Part shown: in pieces, positions 8,110 through 14,846 of the stretch
Layout: each line of letters starts with the position of its first letter
Position numbering within the stretch: position 1 is the stretch's first letter
Notes under the pieces: generated by a model
What the model was told of the DNA's origin: nothing
Databases searched by the model: none
Seen by the model: the letters and a program-made list of their open reading frames with translations, nothing else
NCBI GenBank assembly: GCA_041648955.1
Contig: JBAZOD010000013.1
Location: 1-18,259 of the forward strand
From: JBAZOD01 sp041648955
GTDB taxonomy: Bacteria; Patescibacteriota; Patescibacteriia; Patescibacteriales; JAQTRU01
DNA: 18,259 nt
Reading direction: 5' to 3'
Translations under genes and position numbers: made by a program

Positions 8110-8682
8110 TTATTTTCTATATTTTATAACTTTCGCCGGAATGCCAACAGCTATGGCATAGGGCGGTATATCTTTTGTAACTACAGCGTTTGCTCCTATA
8201 ATCGCCCCATCTCCAACAGTAACGCCAGCCAATATCTTCACGCCCGAGCTAATCCATACATCTTTACCTATTTTCACGGGTTTTATGATAGCTAATTGAT
8301 CTTTCATGAGCATATCGCGCTTGGTGCCGTGATTATGGTCTAAAATCTGGCAAAATGGAGCTATCATCGTGTAATCTCCTATCTCTACACTTTCCTTGCA
8401 ACAAATAATAGTATTTCTTTCAATGGCCACCTCTTTGCCGATTATTAAATTAGGACGGGGTTTGGTTAATAAAAATTCACAACCGCGGAACATGCAGCCA
8501 TCACCTATTTCCATCTTGGCGTTATCAGTTAAATTAAAAAGCACGTCTTCTTTAATAATTATATTCTTTCCGGCTTTTATTCTTTTATCCTTTAAAATTT
8601 TCTCCATTCGTTTCTTGTCTTCATCTGTCTGAAAACGTATAGAAGCTATATCTGGGGCTAAACCCTTAGTTTCTGACTTCAT
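8110..8682 (-). CDS. Left-handed beta-helix (hexapeptide repeat) O-acyltransferase
   Basis: A 190-residue acyltransferase of the maltose/colanic-acid acetyltransferase type, likely a trimeric cytoplasmic enzyme using acetyl-CoA. After a charged N-terminus (1-35) come repeated hexapeptide turns (IGDGCMFRG, IGKEVAIERN, IGDYTMIAP, IGKDVWISSGVKILAGVTVGDGAIIGANAVV). The loop DHNHG (115-119) carries the His expected to act as the general base. The C-terminus IPPYAIAVGIPAKVIKYRK is typical of the family's closing strand and CoA site. It lies between the SpsF-GNAT fusion (12 nt gap) and the class III aminotransferase (4 nt gap), so it may acetylate the amino sugar formed by that aminotransferase. The acceptor is unknown. 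Confidence 0.9.
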   Translation of the reverse strand: MKSETKGLAPDIASIRFQTDEDKKRMEKILKDKRIKAGKNIIIKEDVLFNLTDNAKMEIGDGCMFRGCEFLLTKPRPNLIIGKEVAIERNTIICCKESVEIGDYTMIAPFCQILDHNHGTKRDMLMKDQLAIIKPVKIGKDVWISSGVKILAGVTVGDGAIIGANAVVTKDIPPYAIAVGIPAKVIKYRK

Positions 8683-8694
8683 AAAATTGTTTAA

Positions 8695-10014
8695 TTATAA
8701 ATTGTTAATTAGTTTCATTAAATAATTATCATAAAATCTACCATCTAGTTTAATAGATTTCTTTTTTATTCTATCTAATTTAAAACCATTTTTCTCATAA
8801 ACCCTTCTAGCAGATTTATTTTCCGGTAAAACTCCTAAATTTAATTCTACTAAGCCTAATTTTTTGAAAGAAAAAGTTATTATAAGTTTAATTGCTTCTG
8901 ATGCCACTCCTCTGCCCCAATAATTTTTATCACCGATCAAAATGCCAGTTATAGCGCTTCTTCTTTTTAGATCTATGGGTTCTAACTTTATATTCCCAAT
9001 ATGCTTATTATTTTTCTTATAAAATATACCGAGAAAAATACTTTCCTGGCTTTTATTTTTTTCGTCTATATAGCTTCTCAATTCTTTGATAGTCGCTTTG
9101 GCTCCGTTTCTATATTTATTTACTAAATATTTATTTACTTCTTCATCATTAAGCCAAGAACAATAATTTTTCGTGGCGTTACGTTTAGTTAAACTTCTCA
9201 AATAAATTTGTTTACCGTTTATAATTATTTTTTTTGATTTTATTTTTTTCAGCTTTATCAAAAATTTATCTTCATTGATTGATTTCGAGTACCCCTCATC
9301 ATTTCCTATATCTCCATTTATTTTCATTAATTCAGGATTTTTCTCCAACACCTCAAGAACGTCTCTCGTGCGAAAAATACCTTTGATTTTACCCATTCGT
9401 TTATAAACCTCCCTAACAAATTCAAGGTCACGCTGCTCGTCAACCGTCCAACGCATAAAAGAAAGATTTTTTTTGCAATTTATAGTATAAACTTTAAATT
9501 TATTTGTATTTTTCCAAATATACGGAGTAACATGTTCTCTTTCGGACGGCATAACCGATTCCCGCCAAGCCCTTTCCAGAGCGTTAAAGGAAAAAATTTC
9601 CGTATCAACTCCATCGGGAAAAGTAATTTTGATACGGCCGGTAGAAACATAATCATATTTATTGTTTAAATAAATCTCGGCTACCTGATCAATAATTTCC
9701 GGATCAATAAATGGACAATCGGCAGTAATACGGCAAATATGCTCTGCTTTATATTTTTTAGAGGCCTGGTAATAACGGTCCAAAACATCGCCCAAACTTC
9801 CTCTAAAATAATTAATATTCTTTTCTTGACAAAGTTTAGCTATTTCGTCATCACTCTTGTTATCTGATGTAGCCACCACCACCTTTTTGACAAATTTTGA
9901 TTTTTTAGTACGGCTTACAACATGTTCTAAAATTGTTTTATTCCCCAATTTCATTAAAACTTTTCCCGGAAGCCTAGTGGCGCTCATTCTAGCTTGTATA
10001 ATTGCTGTTATCAT
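8695..10014 (-). CDS. SpsF-type cytidylyltransferase fused to GNAT N-acetyltransferase
   Basis: A 439-residue two-domain protein. Residues 1 to about 235 are an SpsF/COG1861 nucleotidyltransferase: IIQARMSATRLPGKVL (5-20, nucleotide-binding), ADCPFIDPEIID (98-109, metal site), PDGVDTEIF (133-141) and RWTVDEQRDLEFV (188-200). Residues about 263-439 are a RimJ/RimL-type GNAT acetyltransferase: KQIYLRSL (268-275), HIGNIKLE (338-345), the acetyl-CoA loop IGDKNYWGRGVASEA (360-374) and NKSARRVYEKNGF (399-411). A Lys-rich linker joins them. The first domain should activate a sugar acid or related sugar with CTP and the second N-acylate it, coupling two steps in one chain. The start overlaps the upstream stop as ATGA, suggesting translational coupling. 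It is paralogous to two stand-alone genes in this same cluster. Confidence 0.9.
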   Translation of the reverse strand: MITAIIQARMSATRLPGKVLMKLGNKTILEHVVSRTKKSKFVKKVVVATSDNKSDDEIAKLCQEKNINYFRGSLGDVLDRYYQASKKYKAEHICRITADCPFIDPEIIDQVAEIYLNNKYDYVSTGRIKITFPDGVDTEIFSFNALERAWRESVMPSEREHVTPYIWKNTNKFKVYTINCKKNLSFMRWTVDEQRDLEFVREVYKRMGKIKGIFRTRDVLEVLEKNPELMKINGDIGNDEGYSKSINEDKFLIKLKKIKSKKIIINGKQIYLRSLTKRNATKNYCSWLNDEEVNKYLVNKYRNGAKATIKELRSYIDEKNKSQESIFLGIFYKKNNKHIGNIKLEPIDLKRRSAITGILIGDKNYWGRGVASEAIKLIITFSFKKLGLVELNLGVLPENKSARRVYEKNGFKLDRIKKKSIKLDGRFYDNYLMKLINNL

Positions 10015-10661
10015 TTAATTTCTGGGGCAAAGCCATAGCAAGATCTTATAGAAAGATGGCGATGCACATTAAAACCATTTTTATTTATTTTTTGAGGGGC
10101 ATAATAACGACCGACATAAATCATATCACCGTTTTTATCTTTGTCGGAACACCAAATGAAATCATGCTTCCAAAGAATTTTTCCATTCGTATGAAAATAA
10201 TAAGCAAAAAAAGTAAAAGCGGCTAAAATTGCTGTGGGGAAATTCTCTTGCTTTTTAAATAATTTTAAAATTTCATCTGGTCTCTGGCCTCGACTATTTC
10301 TATTAACACTTTTTTTGATTAAATACCATTTAAAATCTAAGGTCCTGCCATTAGCAAATTTCTCTTTTAAATACCAGTCTTGATTGTAAAAACATGGCTC
10401 TAACCTCTCCGGATTCCAGCCAAAAATTGAACGCATTTTGTTTATGGTTAATTTTTCCCCTTTGTCGTTCTTTGGGATTCCCAAAATTAAAATATAGTCT
10501 TTATGAATTTTCTTTAAAAAACCTGAGCTAAAATTAATGTTAGGGACTCTGTTTTTAATTTTAAATGGGTTAGCAATTCTAAGCTTCGAACTTATTTTTT
10601 TAAGCTCATCTGGCCCGATAAAATTTTTGCCCATTATTTTTTTTGCTTCAATTATAGTCAT
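10011..10661 (-). CDS. Conserved-looking protein of unknown family
   Basis: I do not recognise the family. The protein has 216 residues if started at the ATG at 10661, which is 4 nt after the DUF218 stop; a frame open further upstream would overlap that gene and is less likely. It is soluble, with no signal peptide or clear membrane helix. It is rich in aromatic residues: FGWNPERLEPCFYNQDWYLK, then an aromatic run FFAYYFHTNGKILWKHDFIW and the end HRHLSIRSCYGFAPEIK. Scattered Cys, His and Trp could form a metal or substrate site, but no motif is diagnostic. It ends in an ATGA overlap with the SpsF-GNAT fusion, so its expression is coupled to that enzyme. This links it to the nonulosonate pathway by context only. 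Confidence 0.85.
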   Translation of the reverse strand: MTIIEAKKIMGKNFIGPDELKKISSKLRIANPFKIKNRVPNINFSSGFLKKIHKDYILILGIPKNDKGEKLTINKMRSIFGWNPERLEPCFYNQDWYLKEKFANGRTLDFKWYLIKKSVNRNSRGQRPDEILKLFKKQENFPTAILAAFTFFAYYFHTNGKILWKHDFIWCSDKDKNGDMIYVGRYYAPQKINKNGFNVHRHLSIRSCYGFAPEIK

Positions 10662-10665
10662 AAAA

Positions 10666-11244
10666 TTATCTCTGCTTCTCTTTCCATTCTTGATAAGCAA
10701 CAGCGTCAGTATATGTTGCTATATGCCCCAATTTACTATATTTATTAATTCTTTCAAACTCAGCGTCTAATAAATCCATACGTTTCCCCCACTTATTTGC
10801 GCTAAACCAACCCAAGTTATTTGCCGGGGCGTTAATAATTTGTATCTTAATCTTTTCTTCTTGCATAGCTTTCAAGAAAGTCAAAAATGCTCTAGCTTGA
10901 TGATAATGAGAAGCGACTAAAATTATCCTTTTCCATTTTTTGTCTTTGCACATTTTTATTATATTGATCGCTTGCTCACGAGTGTGTGTTGACTCTTTCT
11001 CTAAAATAATATCCTTAGACGGCACTCCGGCTTGCTTTACTTTTTCTCCTATATCAGAAAAACTTCCATAATTTTTATTGTCCACACCGCCAGAGACAAC
11101 TATTTTAGGCGCCCATTTATTCTTATATAACTCTACGGCTTTAGGAACGCGAAAATAACCGTCCCCCTCAAGCAATATTATCGCATTGGCTTTTTTTAAT
11201 TTTTCGTTGGTAACCAAAATTATAAACTTTTCCTTGTTTGTCAT
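10666..11244 (-). CDS. DUF218 (YdcF/ElyC-type) protein
   Basis: A 192-residue soluble DUF218 protein. Family motifs are AIILLEGDGYFRVPKAVELY (21-40), KIVVSGGVD (47-55), ESTHTREQA (84-92) and ILVASHYHQARAFL (108-121); the conserved acidic and His residues are intact. Many YdcF, SanA and ElyC relatives are anchored by an N-terminal helix and act in envelope processes; this copy has none and should be cytoplasmic. DUF218 proteins are biochemically poorly defined, with a Rossmann-like fold thought to bind nucleotide or SAM-like ligands. Its place between neuB and the unknown gene suggests work on a nucleotide-activated sugar or an intermediate, which is inference. It lies 9 nt downstream of neuB. 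Confidence 0.85.
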   Translation of the reverse strand: MTNKEKFIILVTNEKLKKANAIILLEGDGYFRVPKAVELYKNKWAPKIVVSGGVDNKNYGSFSDIGEKVKQAGVPSKDIILEKESTHTREQAINIIKMCKDKKWKRIILVASHYHQARAFLTFLKAMQEEKIKIQIINAPANNLGWFSANKWGKRMDLLDAEFERINKYSKLGHIATYTDAVAYQEWKEKQR

Positions 11245-11253
11245 ATTTTTTAT

Positions 11254-12360
11254 TTAACTAATATCTTCTTTTTTTATCGGTTCGCCGGCCTCTATGTTGC
11301 GTTTTGCTTTTCGACCAATAATTGTTGATTTTAGTTTAGGCAGAATTCCTAGGGCTGGTCGCAATTCAATAATATCTTCCTTTTTAATAGCTCCCCCTTC
11401 TTGAATAGGGTTTTTTGCATAAAGTGAACGGCGCTGAACTATAACCGTTTCAAACTCTTCTTCAACAACGTTTTTTTCTCCAGTTCCTAAAGCTGACTCT
11501 AATTGGCGGATATGTTTTACCATTTGGTAAAATTCCTCAGGATTCATGGAATGCGGGTGGTCTGGGCCCTTATCTTCTTTATTTAAGGTAAAATGTTTTT
11601 CTATAACTTTAGCTCCGAGAGCAACTGCTCCCAAAACAACAACATCCCCGGGAGTATGGTCAGAATATCCAGTAATAATATCAAAATCTTTTTGATAGGT
11701 TCCCAAAACATTTAGATTTGCACTCTCTATTTTTGAAGGATAATTGGTTATACATTGAAGAAGAATTAAATTATTATTGCCAGTTAATTCAATTGTTTTA
11801 ACCGCTTCATCAACCTCGGTTAAAGTGCTGGCACCGGTGGCTAAAATAACCGGTTTCCCCTTCTTGGCAATATATTCTAGCATCTCATGCCAAGTTATAT
11901 CTCCAGAACCGATTTTATAAAAATCAACGTCCAACTTTTCCATTAAATCCACGGCTTCGAAATCATAAGGCGACGAAGAAACCATTATGCCAATTTCTTT
12001 ACAATAATCAAAAAATTCCTTATGCCATTCCCGCGGAAATTCAACTTCTTTAAATATTTCATCAACCGGTCTGCCCCAACTGCCATGTACTCCCTTAAGT
12101 TTCATAGAAGAAAAACCCTTTCCAGAAACTATTTTGTTGGCTAAAAAACTTTGAATTTTTACAACATCGCCGCCAGCGTCTTTAACGGCCTTAGCTAATT
12201 TTTTCGCCTTTTCTAAGTCACCGTCAAAATTGGCGCCAATATCTGCGATAATTAAAGCTGGATGATTTTCGCCAACTAATTTAGCGCCAATTTTTATTTC
12301 TTTAGGAAAATTGTTTTCTCTATCCATATTATTAATATTTAAATTATTCAAATTGTTCAT
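11254..12360 (-). CDS. neuB: NeuB-family nonulosonic acid synthase
   Basis: Condenses phosphoenolpyruvate with a six-carbon amino sugar to form a nine-carbon nonulosonic acid (sialic, legionaminic or pseudaminic type). Residues about 30-300 form a TIM barrel: ADIGANFDGDLEKA (39-52), VVKIQSF (66-72), YKIGSGDITWHEML (148-161), QCITNYPSKIESANL (202-216), TGYSDHTPGD (230-239) and KHFTLNKEDKGPDH (255-268), with the metal- and phosphate-binding His residues present. The C-terminal SAF (antifreeze-like) domain (about 306-368) that closes the neighbouring active site is present, ending IEAGEPIKKEDI. Length is normal. The start is uncertain: the ATG at 12360 overlaps the radical SAM gene and adds an odd Asn/Leu-rich stretch; the ATG at 12327 gives a more usual N-terminus. 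Exact product (Neu, Leg or Pse type) is not fixed by the sequence alone. Confidence 0.92.
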   Translation of the reverse strand: MNNLNNLNINNMDRENNFPKEIKIGAKLVGENHPALIIADIGANFDGDLEKAKKLAKAVKDAGGDVVKIQSFLANKIVSGKGFSSMKLKGVHGSWGRPVDEIFKEVEFPREWHKEFFDYCKEIGIMVSSSPYDFEAVDLMEKLDVDFYKIGSGDITWHEMLEYIAKKGKPVILATGASTLTEVDEAVKTIELTGNNNLILLQCITNYPSKIESANLNVLGTYQKDFDIITGYSDHTPGDVVVLGAVALGAKVIEKHFTLNKEDKGPDHPHSMNPEEFYQMVKHIRQLESALGTGEKNVVEEEFETVIVQRRSLYAKNPIQEGGAIKKEDIIELRPALGILPKLKSTIIGRKAKRNIEAGEPIKKEDIS

Positions 12361-13372
12361 CCACTATTTGCCTATCTCTATAATATAAGCAATTTTGGCA
12401 TATGCTATTAAATTTTTTATTTTTTATCTCCTCCCGCAATTTCTTAATTTTTTCTCCTCTCCAAATATCTTCGAGTTTATCTTTATATACATTGCCCAAT
12501 AATAATTTTTTACCATAAAATGTGCAACATGGGCTCACATCACCATTCGCCCATATATTTAAGCTATAAAAAGGTTGGGAACAAAAAGAATTTTTAATAA
12601 CTTCTTTCTCATTATCATCTAATTTTTTAAGATTATCAACATGGCCAAGGTCCATATATCTTTGAAAATCAATATAATCAACTTTATCTTTCCATTTATT
12701 AATGAATTGCTCTGTCTCATGTTTATTTATATCCATTATTACATAAGAAAGTCTAACAACGGGCAAAAGACTTTTCGTTTTGTTCCTATAATCAATTAAT
12801 TTATTAATATTAGCTTCAACATTTTTTAAAACCGGCACTCTCCTCACTTTATTATATGTTTCCTCTGTAGCTGCATCTATAGAAACTCTAAATCTAGAAA
12901 TCTTATTATCAACTAAAGATTTAATAATTTTGTCATTTAACAGGGCCGCATTGGTAGCGAAAAAAACATCCATTATACCAGCTTCCGCAACCATTTCAAT
13001 TACCTTATTCATATCTTTAAATAATAAAATCTCAGAACCCAAACCCAAAGTTATTGATGGCATTTCGTGCTTTTTAGATTCTTCTAAAACTTTATCAATA
13101 ACTTCTAAACTTAATTCTGCTTTCGGCTTAAAATGATGCTCCTTATAACACATTACACAATTTAAATTACATCTATTAACAAACTCCATAGATATCATCA
13201 GGGGAAAATCAGGGATAAAATTAGTTTCCATATATCTTTGAGTTTTGTCAAAATCCTCCCTATATTTCTGAAATCTAGGGCCGAAGATTTTCCCTAATTT
13301 TTTATTTACATCTTCTTTCTCAAATTTATATATAAATTGATTTTTTTCCTTTTTTATATTTTTTTGTGTCAT
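12344..13372 (-). CDS. Radical SAM/SPASM domain protein
   Basis: A 342-residue radical SAM enzyme. The 4Fe-4S cluster motif is CNLNCVMC (CX3CX2C, Cys68, 72, 75), followed by the barrel with LGLGSEILLF, VFFATNAALLND and RVSIDAATEETYNKVR. A C-terminal SPASM domain binds an auxiliary cluster: Cys264, the pair Cys282/283 in GDVSPCCTF and CQNC (325-328). SPASM enzymes typically modify peptides or sugars by radical chemistry (dehydrogenation, epimerisation or cross-linking). No peptide precursor gene is seen nearby. Its coding end overlaps or abuts neuB, so a radical modification of a sugar intermediate is the contextual guess. The start is the ATG at 13372, 41 nt after the upstream stop (the longest gap in the operon); a TTG at 13393 is less likely. 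Confidence 0.88.
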   Translation of the reverse strand: MTQKNIKKEKNQFIYKFEKEDVNKKLGKIFGPRFQKYREDFDKTQRYMETNFIPDFPLMISMEFVNRCNLNCVMCYKEHHFKPKAELSLEVIDKVLEESKKHEMPSITLGLGSEILLFKDMNKVIEMVAEAGIMDVFFATNAALLNDKIIKSLVDNKISRFRVSIDAATEETYNKVRRVPVLKNVEANINKLIDYRNKTKSLLPVVRLSYVIMDINKHETEQFINKWKDKVDYIDFQRYMDLGHVDNLKKLDDNEKEVIKNSFCSQPFYSLNIWANGDVSPCCTFYGKKLLLGNVYKDKLEDIWRGEKIKKLREEIKNKKFNSICQNCLYYRDRQIVDEQFE

Positions 13373-13413
13373 ATATTTTGTAATTTTAAACAATCTTATT
13401 AATATTTTTAGAG

Positions 13414-14310
13414 TTATATAAATTTACTTATATCTTCAACTTTAAATATTTTATTTATATTATTGAACGGCAACCGGAAATGGTCTTTATTTTTTAAGAC
13501 GAGGCTTACTACCTTTTTCCCACATAAAGCGCTTACATATAGAGCCATGCTATTAATACCCAAAACGCAAGAACTTTGTATTAAATCTTTAACAAGATTT
13601 TTGTTCCTAGAAATTTTAATAGATAATCTATTCGAACAACTGGAAATTATGGAATTATACTTATTTCTATCTTCAGATGGATGAAGTCTTAATATAATCT
13701 TATCTTTAAAACCCTTGCTTGCAAAAAAATTCAAAAAATCATTAAAAACTTTATACTCTTCGCCCTCTGCAAAAGGTTGCCCAATAATTAAAATATTATC
13801 CTCCTTTTTATAATTTTTTTTGGCAATTTTATACTCTTCTTTTACTTCTGTAAAATAAGGATTTGGAACTAACTTCACAGTTAAACCAGAAAATAATTTT
13901 TTCGCCATCTTAAAAGCATATTTATCTCCAACCCATATTTCATTTGGCAATTTTTCCCGCCAATTTTTTTGAGGATACCCAAACCTTTCTCGGTAGTTGA
14001 CCCAATGTTCAAGAAATACAACTGATTTTATTTTTTTCTCCTTAGCATAGTTAATATATTCTAAATCAAGGGGATCATTCCTGCTCGTTCCGGTTAAAAC
14101 CATTTCTATTTTTTTCTTATCTAGTAAACTTTTAATTTTTTTTACATCAGAATAAATAATCTTCTTTAAACCTTTCCTGGTAAAAACCGTTCGCGCTGGC
14201 TCATTAACCAAGCAAATAAAATTAAATTGACTAACATTCTTTTTTATATAAGCCGTTAATATTTCAGCGCTCCCACCGCTAGTACTAACGACCAAAACCT
14301 TTTTTTTCAT
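13414..14310 (-). CDS. GT-B-like glycosyltransferase/nucleotide-sugar protein (function uncertain)
   Basis: A 298-residue soluble protein that looks like a two-lobed GT-B fold. The N-lobe opens VLVVSTSGGSAEILTAYI and includes MVLTGTSRNDP and KSVVFLEHWVNY. The C-lobe has ILIIGQPFAEGEEY, IILRLHPSED and VLGINSMALYVSALCGKKVV. The HP and the SxA...G-K-V pattern resemble polysialyltransferase or capsule-type GT-B proteins and also UDP-sugar processing GT-B enzymes. It sits where PseG/SpsG (the UDP-sugar hydrolase before the NeuB step) would be expected, between the acetyltransferase and the synthase, but lacks the glycine/histidine N-terminal signature of PseG. It could be a divergent replacement or a transferase. 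The start overlaps the acetyltransferase end by 26 nt. Confidence 0.7.
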   Translation of the reverse strand: MKKKVLVVSTSGGSAEILTAYIKKNVSQFNFICLVNEPARTVFTRKGLKKIIYSDVKKIKSLLDKKKIEMVLTGTSRNDPLDLEYINYAKEKKIKSVVFLEHWVNYRERFGYPQKNWREKLPNEIWVGDKYAFKMAKKLFSGLTVKLVPNPYFTEVKEEYKIAKKNYKKEDNILIIGQPFAEGEEYKVFNDFLNFFASKGFKDKIILRLHPSEDRNKYNSIISSCSNRLSIKISRNKNLVKDLIQSSCVLGINSMALYVSALCGKKVVSLVLKNKDHFRLPFNNINKIFKVEDISKFI

Positions 14311-14842
14311 ATTCTTTTTTTAACAAACCATAGTTTATTATATCATTATATCTCCCATTTTTATAAAGCGCCTCCCTTAGCACACCCTCCCTTTTGAAAC
14401 CAAGAGATCCCGCCAACCCCTGCATACCTTTATTTTCTTTGGAAGTTCCGCAAGAAATTCTATGCAAATTTAAATCGTTAAATCCGTGCTTTAAAATCAA
14501 ATTTCCAGCTTCTTTTCCGATACCTTTCCCCCAAAATTTTTTATCTCCAATAATAACTGCCAATTCCGCAGCTTTATCAATATAATTAATATTTTGCAAA
14601 GAGATATTGCCAACATGCGAATCTGTTTTTTTATCAATAATAGCCAAAATTAAATTATTTCTTGTTTTTATAACTTTTTTATAATAATAAAGCATATCCT
14701 CATTATAGTTTGGAAAACGATGATGAGAATTAAACATGCAAACATCGGCATCGTTAAACCAATTTTTGTAATTTTCATTTAGATCTTTTTTAACAATCGG
14801 CCGGAGATAAATTTTTTTTCCTATTATAAAAGAATTTTTCAT
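14285..14842 (-). CDS. GNAT N-acetyltransferase (PseH/RimJ-RimL-like)
   Basis: A 185-residue GNAT acetyltransferase, probably N-acetylating the amino group placed by the upstream DegT enzyme, the role of PseH/SpsD in nonulosonate synthesis. Visible motifs are KKIYLRPI (9-16), HVGNISLQNI (76-85), the acetyl-CoA pyrophosphate loop IGDKKFWGKGIGKEAG (98-113) and NLHRISCGTSKENKGMQGLAGSLGFKREGVLREAL. The closing GRYNDIINYGLLKKEYE is typical for RimJ/RimL-like sugar acetyltransferases. It lies 4 nt after the aminotransferase stop and overlaps the next gene by 26 nt. It is homologous to the C-terminal domain of the SpsF-GNAT fusion in the same operon. Confidence 0.88.
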   Translation of the reverse strand: MKNSFIIGKKIYLRPIVKKDLNENYKNWFNDADVCMFNSHHRFPNYNEDMLYYYKKVIKTRNNLILAIIDKKTDSHVGNISLQNINYIDKAAELAVIIGDKKFWGKGIGKEAGNLILKHGFNDLNLHRISCGTSKENKGMQGLAGSLGFKREGVLREALYKNGRYNDIINYGLLKKEYEKKGFGR

Positions 14843-14846
14843 ATTT

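Noticed and set aside
10011..10014. Possible recoding of TGA as glycine (code 25 of Gracilibacteria/SR1).
   Set aside because: All genes read full length with TGA as stop, and the one TGA stop lies in a normal ATGA coupling to a conserved start.
12344..13372. RiPP (ribosomal peptide) maturation system based on the radical SAM/SPASM protein.
   Set aside because: No short precursor peptide frame, peptidase or exporter is adjacent; all neighbours are sugar-pathway genes.
13414..14310. Calling this gene pseG/spsG outright because of its position.
   Set aside because: It lacks the glycine/histidine N-terminal motif of PseG; only a GT-B-like pattern is supported.
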